Shown here: one piece after another, positions 51,810 through 60,522 of the stretch
Position numbering within the stretch: position 1 is the stretch's first letter
Layout of the letters: each line of letters starts with the position of its first letter
Assembly: GCA_965226215.1 (NCBI GenBank)
Contig: CBDDCH010000002.1
Coordinates: 2,728,001 to 2,792,000, forward strand
Source: G963668345 sp965226215
GTDB lineage: Bacteria > Acidobacteriota > Terriglobia > Bryobacterales > UBA6623
Length of the DNA stretch: 64,000 bases
Direction of reading: 5' to 3'
Made by a program: the position numbers and the translations under genes
Notes under the pieces: model-generated
Database searches by the model: none
Told to the model about the DNA's origin: nothing
Seen by the model: the letters and a program-made list of their open reading frames with translations, nothing else

Positions 51810-53093
51810 GTGAACGGATCATCCGAGGAGCAGTATTCGAGCGCGTGGCTTCTAACAGGGGCCAGAGTCGCCCAGGGACCTCTGACGGCAGCCCGGGCGG
51901 ATGTCGAAATCCGGGGAGGCAGGATCGCGGAGTTCCGGCAGCCCGGCGATAATGCGCATCGGGCGGACGCGCTGCCAACCATCGATTTGGAAGGCTGCTT
52001 GGTGCTTCCCGGGTTGATCAACGCTCACGACCACCTGGAATTCAGTCTGTTTCCCCGTTTGGGTAGAGGCCCTTACCCCAGCGCGACGGCGTGGGCTCAA
52101 GATGTCTATCGTCCCCAGGAGTCCCCGATCAAAGAGCACCTTGAGGTACCCAAGGCCCAGCGTCTTATTTGGGGCGGCATCAAGAATCTTCTGAGCGGCG
52201 TGACGACCGTCTGTCACCACGACTCTTACGAACAGCGTGTATTCGATAAGCGCTTTCCGGTGCGAGTGGTGAAGCGTTTCGGGTGGGCACACTCGCTGGC
52301 GTTCACTTCAGACGTGGCGGAGCGATTCGAACAGACGCCTGTCGACTGGCCGTTTATCCTGCACCTCTTGGAGGGAACGGAGGGCGCGGGACGGGAAGAA
52401 ATCTCGCGGCTTCATTCCATGGGCGCCTTGGATGGACGGACTGTATTAGTCCACCCGGTAGCGCTGGATGCTGATGGTCTTTCACTACTGGAACGAACAG
52501 GGGCTTCGATCATTTGGTGTCCCAGCTCGAGCTTGTTTACTCTCGGCAAAGCGCTGCCCGGCCGGATATTGGACAGCAATATTCCCATGGCCCTGGGAAC
52601 CGATTCGGCTATCACAACCGAGGGGAGCGTGTTGGATGAGATTGCCGTGGCCTCCCGGTTGAGCGGACTCTCGAACGAATTACTCTACAGGCTGGTGACT
52701 GAGCAGGCCGCCCGGGTGCTACGCCTCAACGATGGCGAGGGTACGTTGAGGCAAGGTGGCACTGCGGATTTGGTCGCTATTCCTGACGCAGGTGGCAATC
52801 CGGCCGATGCGTTGATGAGCATAACTAGTAGTAATGATGACCTGGGGATGGTGATGACAGGGGGCAAAATCAAGATGCTCCTTCCGTCTTTCGCCGGGCG
52901 CGTACCCGAAGACTACACTCGCTCACTCAGTCCCATCACCGTCGAGAGGCAGGGAACGTTTTTGATCGACGTGGATCTTCCGGAGCTGTTTGCGGCGACC
53001 CAAGCGGCTCTTGGCCAGTCGGACCCCATTCAGTTGGCCGGAAGATCCGTTTCTTGTGAGACGAAGAGTCAAACGTCCAAGGCTTTGAGTTGA
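51810..53093 (+). CDS. Amidohydrolase (cytosine-deaminase-like) in the radical SAM cluster
   Basis: About 427 residues. The metal-binding motif is LPGLINAHDHLEFSLFPRLG (HDH in place of the usual HxH context), with later ligands in TTVCHHDSYE, VLVHPVALD and GTDSAITTEG. These are metallo-dependent hydrolases that cleave C-N bonds or deaminate rings. GTG 51810 is preferred because upstream codons lie in a repeat end (CGGGCTGCTAG). Its place inside the cluster suggests that the pathway substrate has an amide or amidine group; inferred only. Confidence 0.8.
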   Translation: MNGSSEEQYSSAWLLTGARVAQGPLTAARADVEIRGGRIAEFRQPGDNAHRADALPTIDLEGCLVLPGLINAHDHLEFSLFPRLGRGPYPSATAWAQDVYRPQESPIKEHLEVPKAQRLIWGGIKNLLSGVTTVCHHDSYEQRVFDKRFPVRVVKRFGWAHSLAFTSDVAERFEQTPVDWPFILHLLEGTEGAGREEISRLHSMGALDGRTVLVHPVALDADGLSLLERTGASIIWCPSSSLFTLGKALPGRILDSNIPMALGTDSAITTEGSVLDEIAVASRLSGLSNELLYRLVTEQAARVLRLNDGEGTLRQGGTADLVAIPDAGGNPADALMSITSSNDDLGMVMTGGKIKMLLPSFAGRVPEDYTRSLSPITVERQGTFLIDVDLPELFAATQAALGQSDPIQLAGRSVSCETKSQTSKALS

Positions 53094-53214
53094 TCTCCCC
53101 CGTTGTCGGTTACCTTGTGAATTGGCTACAATTGCGCCAAGATCCTCTTGTGGGACCTTATGCTTTTCGGGGTTCGGTCGTTGCGTTTCTAGAGAACCGC
53201 ATTCTTACGAGAGT

Positions 53215-53311
53215 GTGAAAAAATCGGGGACTGTCACAAGCGGCGTCCTAGAGGGCACGTAGAATCAATGACAGCTTCAGCCGCGGTTGACTGTCCCCAG
53301 CATTTTTTCAC
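53215..53311. repeat. Inverted repeat element before radical SAM gene 3
   Basis: GTGAAAAAATCGGGGACTGTC and its partner (GACTGTCCCCAGCATTTTTTCAC) form a ~21-bp imperfect inverted repeat, 97 bp end to end. This could be a small non-autonomous element. The rest of 53094-53406 shows no gene. Confidence 0.7.
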
Positions 53312-53406
53312 GCCTTCTTCCCGCGGTGTTCGCAAGCGGCGGTTCGTGTGTCCCATGGTTTGATGGCTTCACCGGCGGCAGGCGTTCCATGAAGGAGACC
53401 TGAGGG

Positions 53407-54848
53407 ATGGCAGACGTCCTTCTTACGCACTCCAATCATCTTAATCCGACCCGAAACAGGTGCGGAAGATGGAGCCGTATCCGCCGCTGCAAACGCTGTT
53501 GGCCGCGGCTTGCCTGCGGCGAGAAGGTTTCGAGGTAGCGCTTTTCGACACCACCTTCACGTCGCCGGAGGAGGCGTTCCAGGAAGCTCTGGATCGGCAC
53601 CGCCCTCGTGTGGTTGCGATTTGCGAGGACAACTTCAATTTCCTGACGAAAATGTGCCTCGGCAACAACCGCCGCACGGCCCTTTTGATAACGAAGAAGG
53701 CCAAGGAAGCAGGCATTTCGGTTCTGGTCAACGGTTCGGACGCCACCGACAACGCGAGGTCTTATCTTGAGGCTGGTGCAGACGCTGTGATCGCGGGCGA
53801 GCTGGAGTTGACCCTGCTCGAGGTTATTCGGCGTTTGCATGGCGGCCAAGGCGCGGGTTCGGAAGACGTGCCAGGTCTTGCTTACCTCGACCCTCGGAGC
53901 GGGTCTTTTCGTAAGACGACTCGACGCGAGCCGATGGAAGACCTCGGCTGGTTGCCGATGCCGGAGTGGAGTTTGGTGGACATCGAGTCCTATCGGGATG
54001 CTTGGCGCCGGGCACACGGCTATTTCTCGTTGAATCTAGTTTCGAGCCGCGGTTGCCCATACCAGTGCAACTGGTGCGCGAAACCGATCTACGGCGACAC
54101 CTACCACTTTCGCTCGCCGCAAGCGGTAGCCGAAGAGATGGCATACGTGAAAGCATCCTATCGCCCCGACCGAATTTGGTTTGCTGACGACATCTTTGCG
54201 CTCTCGGGACGCTGGACGGAAAGGTTCGCTGGGGAAGTAGAGATCCGGCAAGCGCAAATGCCGTTCAAGATCCAGTCGCGCTGCGATTTGATGACGCGAG
54301 ACACGGTCGCGGCGCTGAAGCGCGCCGGCTGTGCCGAGGCCTGGATGGGGGTGGAGTCCGGTTCACAAAGAGTGCTCGATGCGATGGACAAGGGCATCCG
54401 CGTGGAGCAGGTTTACGAGGCGCGCGAGAACCTGCGGCGGCATGGCATCCGGGCGTGTTTCTTCTTGCAGTTCGGCTATGGCGGCGAAAGCTGGCGAGAG
54501 ATTCAACAGACGATTAAAGTGGTTCGGGACACCGAGCCTGACGAGATCGGCGTATCCGTGTCTTATCCTCTGGCGGGGACGAAGTTCTATGAGGCGGTGG
54601 CGGCGCAACTCGACGGTAAGACCAACTGGAGCGACAGCGACGACCTGGCCATGATGTTTCAGGGAACGTACAAGACGGAATTCTACAAGGCGCTGCGGGA
54701 TGCCCTGCACTTCGAGGTCGATGCGATTAACGGCAAGGCGACCAATGGTGACAGTGGCCAGAGGCTAGCCGAGATGTGGCGAAAGGTGGAGGATCTGGAA
54801 AGAACCTGCGCCAATCCACTCCCCACAGTGCTATGGACCTCCTGCTGA
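53407..54848 (+). CDS. Cobalamin-binding radical SAM protein 3 (apparent N-terminal frameshift)
   Basis: About 480 residues. ATG 53407 has AGGAG upstream and reads MADVLLTHSNHLN; the family continuation DPKQVRKMEPYPPL is in the next frame, so one base seems to be missing near 53444. The radical SAM motif is CPYQCNWC, with GVESGSQRVLDAMDKG further on. The 3' end overlaps the start of gene 4 by 16 bases. If the indel is real, translation from GTG 53460 would still give the domain minus ~17 residues. Confidence 0.88.
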
Positions 54849-56233
54849 CGCACGGCTACTTCCTCCACGAAGACCCCAAAGAGCTTCAGATCATGAAGCC
54901 TTATGCTCCGCTGGGGATTCTTTACCTTTCTTCCCACTTGAGGCGGGCGGGGTTCGATGTCGAAGTATACGATTCGACGTTCGGCTCGCGGGAGGAGTTG
55001 CTGCGCATCCTTGAAGAGGGACCCCCTACAGTCATCGGGATCTACGGCACGCTGATGACGCGGCAGAGCGTCTTGCAGATCGCCTCGGCTGCCAGGGAGC
55101 GCGGGTGGACCGTGGTTCTTGGGGGGCCGGAGCCCCCGAACTACGCGAGCGAGTACTTGCAATCAGGGGCCGACGTCGTGGTCGAAGGCGAGAGCGAGCG
55201 GACGCTGGAAGAGTTGCTGCCGGTTTTGCGGAGTGACGATCGTAAGAGCCTGGAACGAGTTGCAGGGATCTACTTTCAGCGAGATGATGGCTCGCTAGCC
55301 TACACCGGTTCCCGCGAGTTGATTGCCGACCTCGATGGCCAGCCTTTGCCGGATCGGGAGCGGATCGACATCGAACAATACGTCCGGGTGTGGCGCAAGC
55401 ACCACGGCAAAGGGTCGGTGTCGCTTATTACCTCCCGCGGGTGCCCTTACCACTGCCGCTGGTGCAGCCATTCTACTTTTGGGAAAACGCACCGCCGCCG
55501 GTCGGTCGCGAACGTGGTGGACGAGGTAGAGTGGATTCTCGATCGCTACGATCCCGACATGCTATGGATGGCCGACGACGTCTTCACGATTCACACCGGG
55601 TGGACGCTTCAGTACGCGGAGGAGTTGGAGCTCCGGGGAATTCGCATACCATTTGAGTGCATCACGCGCGCCGATCGCGTGAGCCCGAAGATCGCTGATG
55701 CGCTAGCGCGTATGGGCTGCTTTCGGGTTTTGATTGGCTCGGAAAGCGGCTCGCAGCGCGTTTTGGACGCCATGGAACGGGGCGTAACGATCGACCAGGT
55801 GCACGACGCGGTCGAACTCTCGAGGCAACGGGGCATCGAGACCGGGATGTTTTTGATGTGGGGCTACAACGGAGAGGAGCTTTCAGACATCGAGGCAACC
55901 GTAGACCATGTAAAAGCATGCCGTCCTGATGTGTTCCTGACGACGGTTTCCTATCCGATCAAAGGGACGCCCTATCATGACGAGGTGTCGGACCGGCTGG
56001 TGATCCCGAACGGCTGGGGGAAGACGACCGATCGCGAGTTGAAGATCCAGGGACGGCACTCGCGCGGCTACTATGGATTCGCGGACGAACTGCTAAGAAG
56101 TGAGGTGAGGTTGCAGCAGCTTCGAGAAGGAAGTGAAGGAGCAGCCGAGTCCCCGGACATCAGGGAGCTCAAGATTCAAATTGCGGCGGCTCGCCGAGGG
56201 CTTCAGGAAAGCGCTCACGAGGTGGAAGCGTGA
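54833..56233 (+). CDS. Cobalamin-binding radical SAM protein 4
   Basis: 466 residues with no defect seen. N-terminal B12-binding domain (MDLLLTHGYFLHEDPKELQI; GGPEPPNYASEYLQSGADVV), radical SAM motif CPYHCRWC, then GSESGSQRVLDAMERG. ATG 54833 overlaps the end of gene 3. Its own TGA overlaps the GTG start of the methyltransferase by four bases. It is closest to protein 3. Confidence 0.92.
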   Translation: MDLLLTHGYFLHEDPKELQIMKPYAPLGILYLSSHLRRAGFDVEVYDSTFGSREELLRILEEGPPTVIGIYGTLMTRQSVLQIASAARERGWTVVLGGPEPPNYASEYLQSGADVVVEGESERTLEELLPVLRSDDRKSLERVAGIYFQRDDGSLAYTGSRELIADLDGQPLPDRERIDIEQYVRVWRKHHGKGSVSLITSRGCPYHCRWCSHSTFGKTHRRRSVANVVDEVEWILDRYDPDMLWMADDVFTIHTGWTLQYAEELELRGIRIPFECITRADRVSPKIADALARMGCFRVLIGSESGSQRVLDAMERGVTIDQVHDAVELSRQRGIETGMFLMWGYNGEELSDIEATVDHVKACRPDVFLTTVSYPIKGTPYHDEVSDRLVIPNGWGKTTDRELKIQGRHSRGYYGFADELLRSEVRLQQLREGSEGAAESPDIRELKIQIAAARRGLQESAHEVEA

Positions 56234-57063
56234 AAGAGGTCGAAACTTTTGACCCGGAGGACACTGTTGCGGCGGCCGCAGCCTTCGATCACGTAGCTCC
56301 GCGGTACGACCGCGAATGGACGGATATCTTGGCAGGCACACTCCAGCGCCGGCAGGTGTGGCGCCATGTTGATCCGCTCTTTCAGGCTGGGGACCGGGTT
56401 TTGGATCTTGGGTGCGGGACCGGGGCGGATGCGGTTCACCTGGCTGGCCGAGGTGTTGTCGTTCGCGCGATGGATGCTTCGGGGGCGATGGTGACTTGCG
56501 CGCAAAAGCGCGTGGAGAGTGCGGGGTTGGGTCAACGAGTGAGAACAGAGGTTCTTGCCATCGAGGAGTTGGATCAGCTGTCGGGGAATGAGGACTTCGA
56601 CGGCGTTTTGTCAAACTTTGGGGCCATGAACTGTGTCGCGGATGTGACAGCGGTGGCGAAGAGCCTGGCAAGGTTGGTTCGCCCCGGCGGAAACGTAGCG
56701 CTTTGCACGCTGGGGAAGTTCTGCCTCTGGGAGACACTGTGGTATTTGGTGGCGGCCGACTTGGGTAAGGCGTTCCGGCGGTGGGGCGACGGGGCCGAGG
56801 CGACGCTTGGTTCCGGGTCGAGCTTTGCTGTGTACTACCCCAGCGTTCGAGAGATTCGCAACGCGTTCGAGCCACGATTTCGGCTGAAGTCGGCCCGGGG
56901 CATCGGCGTCTGTGTACCACCGTCGTACGCGAAGGGGATGGTAAGGAGCTTCCCGCGGGTCACGAAGGCGCTGGCTGGTCTTGATCAGCATGTGGGCTCT
57001 TGGGTGGGGTTGCGAGGGTTAGCCGATCACCGGCTGTTGGTTTTCGAGAGGCTGCGGGCGTGA
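56230..57063 (+). CDS. Class I SAM-dependent methyltransferase 1
   Basis: 277 residues. SAM motif I is VLDLGCGTGADAVHLAGRG, followed by VRAMDASGAMV. The C-terminus has a hydrophobic segment and SARGIGVCVPPSYAKGM. GTG 56230 overlaps the stop of radical SAM gene 4 (GTGA), showing translational coupling. The substrate is probably a small molecule or lipid intermediate of the cluster, not DNA or rRNA. Confidence 0.88.
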   Translation: MKEVETFDPEDTVAAAAAFDHVAPRYDREWTDILAGTLQRRQVWRHVDPLFQAGDRVLDLGCGTGADAVHLAGRGVVVRAMDASGAMVTCAQKRVESAGLGQRVRTEVLAIEELDQLSGNEDFDGVLSNFGAMNCVADVTAVAKSLARLVRPGGNVALCTLGKFCLWETLWYLVAADLGKAFRRWGDGAEATLGSGSSFAVYYPSVREIRNAFEPRFRLKSARGIGVCVPPSYAKGMVRSFPRVTKALAGLDQHVGSWVGLRGLADHRLLVFERLRA

Positions 57064-57201
57064 GCCTGCGGGCCCGCGCCCTTACCGGCGCGGCTCTGTC
57101 TCACTCGCTGCGACGCTCCAGAATGGGCGTGCGATGGCGGCTCAGACGAGCGGTAGCGCTTGTCGCCACCGTTAAGACGGGGTGGCGGGCCGGGAGAGTG
57201 G

Positions 57202-58200
57202 ATGGCATCCTTCACCTCAGTTGAGCGCGGACAGACAACTGCGGATGGTGCGTTCGGCGCTCTGTGTTTGATGTGCCCGGCCTGCCGTCCGAGAGAAACT
57301 GTGCTCGGGCTGGTCGAACAGGCATCCTGCTGGTGTGGAGCTTGCGGATTTCAGCTCGAAAATCGAGGCGGGATCGTCCGAGCGCTGTCACCGGACCGGG
57401 AGCGTTATTACGCTAAGTTTATCGAGGAGTATTCGGCCATCCGGCAAGCCGAAGGGCGGGGAAGTGATGAGCAGGGTTATTACCTGGCCTTGCCGTACCA
57501 AGATCTCAGTGGCAAGTTGGCCGACCAGTGGGCGATCCGAGCGAAGAGCTACGCCTATTTCGAACGTCGCATCTTGGCCAAGGTCGAGTGTCAGTCAGGG
57601 GCAGGATTGCGGGTCGCCGACCTGGGAGCGGGAACCTGGTGGCTCAGTTATCGCTTGGCGCTTAGAGGTCACAGACCTGTCGCGGTTGACCTTCTCACGG
57701 ATCCACTAGACGGCCTGGGGGCGGCGAATCACTATTTCACGGCCCTTGAGAAAAAGTTTCCGCTTTTCCAGGCGGAGTTCGACAACCTGCCGTTTGCCAC
57801 GGGACAGTTTGACCTGGCGGTGTTCAATTCTTCCCTCCACTACTCGACTGACTACAAATGCACCCTCGGCGAGGCCCTGCGGTGTCTGCGTCCGGGAGGG
57901 CAAGTCGTAATCATGGATTAGCCGATCTACAGGCGCTCGGAGCACGGTGAAAGGATGCGCGAAGAGCGCCACCGGCAGTTCGAGGCTGCGTACGGTTTTG
58001 CGTCCAATAGCATTCCGAGCATGGAGTATCTCGACGAGGGAATGCCGGCCTCGTGGTCGCGGGAACTTGGTATCCACTGGGAGATTCACCGGCCGTGGTA
58101 TGGGTGGTCGTGGGCGTTGCGGCTTTGGAAGGCGCGGCTTCTAAGGCGGCGACCGCGCTCGCGTTTCTGGATCCTCGTGGGAAGCACGGAGCCACAATGA
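57202..58200 (+). pseudogene. Zinc-ribbon SAM methyltransferase 2 with in-frame amber codon
   Basis: An N-terminal CxxC pair (CPACRP, CWCGACGF) and the SAM motif VADLGAGTWWLSYRLALRG mark the family. The frame meets TAG at 57919-57921 (QVVIMD*PIYRRSEHGERMR), then stays open in the same frame to TGA 58198-58200, which overlaps the ATG of the next gene (ATGA). That overlap and the family-like continuation show that the real gene end is 58200 and the TAG is internal. One substitution (for example from a Ser TCG) explains it. TTG 57160 is a longer start. Confidence 0.82.
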
Positions 58201-59660
58201 TCGTCCTGCTCCATCCTCGCAGCACGCGCCCGAAGAACCGGCGCTTCCCGCTGGCGATTCTGTCAGTCGCCGCGGTACTAGAAGGACGCGAAGACTACGT
58301 CATCATTGACGGCAATCTCGACCCGGACCCGGAAGCGACGCTGGATCGCGTTATGCGCGAAAAGGGTGTCGAGCTACTCGCTGTTTCGGTCATGCCGGGA
58401 CCACAGATGGTAGCCGCTATTCCGCTGTGTAAGGATTTCCGTAAGAAGTATCCCTCGGTGCCTATCGTCTGGGGCGGGTATTTCCCGTCGGTGTATCCGG
58501 AGGCAGCTCTGAATGCGGACTACGTGGACTTCGTCGTGCGTGGTCAAGGCGAAGACACGTTCGTAGAGATCATCGATGCTCAGCGGGGCGAAGTAGACCT
58601 TTCGACGATCAGGGGCCTTTCTTATAAAAATGCCGCGGGCCGGCCTGTGCACAACCCTGAACGGCCTCTGCGGTCACCGAATGAGTTTCCGTGGTTGCCT
58701 TACCACCGCATCGAAGCGGCGAAATACGTCCTGCCGACATTTTTGGGTACGAGCACGGCGGTTCATCAGGCAAGCGTAGGATGCCCGTACCCGTGCAACT
58801 TCTGCGGCGTGATTACCGCCTATGGCAGCCGCGAAAAAATGGAGTCCCCCGAGCGAACAGAGAAGATTCTAAGACATCTCCAGCAAAGTTACGGCATCAA
58901 CGCCGTCCAGTTCTACGACAACAACTTTTTCCTCGGCGAAGAGCATGCGGTTGAGCAGGCAGAGCGATTGAAGTCTCTCAACTTGCGTTGGTGGACCGAA
59001 GCACGGGTCGACATCTTGTTGCGCTACTCCGACGAAACCTTGCGCAAGATTCGTGACTCGGGAGCAGTCATGATCTTCTTTGGGGCCGAGTCCGGCTCGG
59101 ACTGGGTGCTCCAACAGATGAACAAGCAGCTCAAGGCGGAGCAGACGCTTGAGCTGGCCCGTCGGCTACGTGATTTCGGGATCACGCCCGAGTTTTCTTT
59201 TGTTGTCGGCAATCCAAAGGATCCGGAGCGCGACGTGGAGGAAGGCATCGCTTTCATCCGCAAGATAAAAAGGCTCAACCCGGACTCGGAGATTGTCTTG
59301 CACCACTACCGGCCCACGCCGCAGCGAGAGTCGATGTACGGTGACGTGGACGGCAAGGTTCAGTTTCCGGCTACGCCCGAGGAATGGGCTACGCCGCGCT
59401 GGCAGAGTTTCATCACGGGGGTAGATACGAAAATGCCCTGGCTTCCCGATCGCATCAAGCGCCGTGTGGACAATTTCGAACTGGTCGTCAGTTCGCGCTG
59501 GCCGACGTCGCAGGATATTCGCATGCCGGGATGGGGAAGAGCCTTGCTTCGTTCGCTGAGCCGTTGGCGCTATGCGCTGGGCGTCTACGGGTTGCCTGTC
59601 GAGTTGCGTTGGGCCCAGCAGCTGGTCGATCTGAGAAAACCACGCCTCGAGAGTCTGTAG
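58197..59660 (+). CDS. Cobalamin-binding radical SAM protein 5
   Basis: 487 residues, intact. B12-binding domain (MIVLLHPRSTRPKNRRFPLA; GGYFPSVYPEAALNADYVDF), radical SAM motif CPYPCNFC and FFGAESGSDWVLQQMNKQLK. ATG 58197 overlaps the stop of methyltransferase 2 by four bases. It is more distant from proteins 1-4 than they are from each other. The C-terminal basic region (SRWPTSQDIRMPGWGRALLR) may contact a membrane or an acidic substrate. Confidence 0.92.
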   Translation: MIVLLHPRSTRPKNRRFPLAILSVAAVLEGREDYVIIDGNLDPDPEATLDRVMREKGVELLAVSVMPGPQMVAAIPLCKDFRKKYPSVPIVWGGYFPSVYPEAALNADYVDFVVRGQGEDTFVEIIDAQRGEVDLSTIRGLSYKNAAGRPVHNPERPLRSPNEFPWLPYHRIEAAKYVLPTFLGTSTAVHQASVGCPYPCNFCGVITAYGSREKMESPERTEKILRHLQQSYGINAVQFYDNNFFLGEEHAVEQAERLKSLNLRWWTEARVDILLRYSDETLRKIRDSGAVMIFFGAESGSDWVLQQMNKQLKAEQTLELARRLRDFGITPEFSFVVGNPKDPERDVEEGIAFIRKIKRLNPDSEIVLHHYRPTPQRESMYGDVDGKVQFPATPEEWATPRWQSFITGVDTKMPWLPDRIKRRVDNFELVVSSRWPTSQDIRMPGWGRALLRSLSRWRYALGVYGLPVELRWAQQLVDLRKPRLESL

Positions 59661-59671
59661 CAGGGATCACG

Positions 59672-60361
59672 ATGGAAACGACGCGGACAGTAGTCGAGCC
59701 TTTGGAGGGCTACCGCCTGTGGGCCCAGACATACGACGACGATCCCAACCCAATCCTAGCGTTGGAGCACCGAGTTCTTCTGGGCGAACTGGGATCCTTG
59801 GCATGTAGGTGCGTTCTGGATGTGGCCTGCGGGACGGGCCGCTGGATGGCGACTGCCCAGCGTCAGGGCGCGAAGAGCTTCGGTATCGATCTCAACAAGC
59901 AGATGCTTGGCCAGGCCGAGCGGAAAGACCAGCTCGCCGGAAGGTTGACCTTGGCCGATGCGTGCTGCCTGCCCATGGCGGACGAAGCGGTCGACATCGT
60001 GATTTGCTCATTCGCGTTGGGATCGATGACCTCAGTCCGGGTTGCGATTGCGGAACTGAGCCGCGTGGCCAAGCGTCGAGGCAAGGTCGTTGTCAGCGAC
60101 CTGCACCCCGACACGGCGCAGCTCCCTTGGCGGAGCACTTTTCGGAACGGAGCGCGGGTTTACGAAGTCGCCCAGCATCGCTATGACGTGAAAGAGTATC
60201 TTGCGGCGGGCCGAGAGGCCGGACTTCAGTTGCTGCGGCGCCTCGCCCCTCGGTTCGGCGAGCCGGAACGCGAAATTTTTCAGCGAGCCGGCAGGGAGGG
60301 GCAGTTCGAATCGGCCCGTCGGGTTCCTGCGGTGGCGATCCTTATTTGGGAGCGTTGCTGA
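59672..60361 (+). CDS. Class I SAM-dependent methyltransferase 3
   Basis: 229 residues. Motif I is VLDVACGTGRWMATAQRQGA, followed by GIDLNKQML. It resembles the ubiquinone/menaquinone methyltransferase fold (Methyltransf_11). ATG 59672 is 11 bases after radical SAM gene 5, so it is the last gene of the same operon. A strong hairpin follows the stop codon at 60441-60460. Confidence 0.9.
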   Translation: METTRTVVEPLEGYRLWAQTYDDDPNPILALEHRVLLGELGSLACRCVLDVACGTGRWMATAQRQGAKSFGIDLNKQMLGQAERKDQLAGRLTLADACCLPMADEAVDIVICSFALGSMTSVRVAIAELSRVAKRRGKVVVSDLHPDTAQLPWRSTFRNGARVYEVAQHRYDVKEYLAAGREAGLQLLRRLAPRFGEPEREIFQRAGREGQFESARRVPAVAILIWERC

Positions 60362-60440
60362 GCTATTGCGGCTCATCAGCTCGGGCGCAACGAATTGTGT
60401 CCCTACGTTTGAACGCGGGATGCTCAAAGCCCATCAGTAG

Positions 60441-60460
60441 GGGCGCGATTCATCGCGCCC
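60441..60460. terminator. Hairpin between convergent genes
   Basis: GGGCGCGAT-TC-ATCGCGCCC, a 9-bp perfect stem. It lies between the methyltransferase 3 stop and the dgt stop and could end transcription from both sides. The flanking GTAGGGGC context resembles the R6 repeat, so it may equally be a dispersed repeat. Confidence 0.55.
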
Positions 60461-60522
60461 GCAGGCGGCCACCTTTCGTAACCGTATTTGCGAAATGATG
60501 CACTAAGCCCCTGTTGCCTCTT

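Noticed and set aside
57919..57921. Selenocysteine or pyrrolysine insertion at the internal stop of methyltransferase 2
   Set aside because: The codon is TAG, so selenocysteine (TGA) is excluded despite selA being present. The protein is not a methylamine methyltransferase and no pyl genes are seen. A point mutation or base error is simpler.
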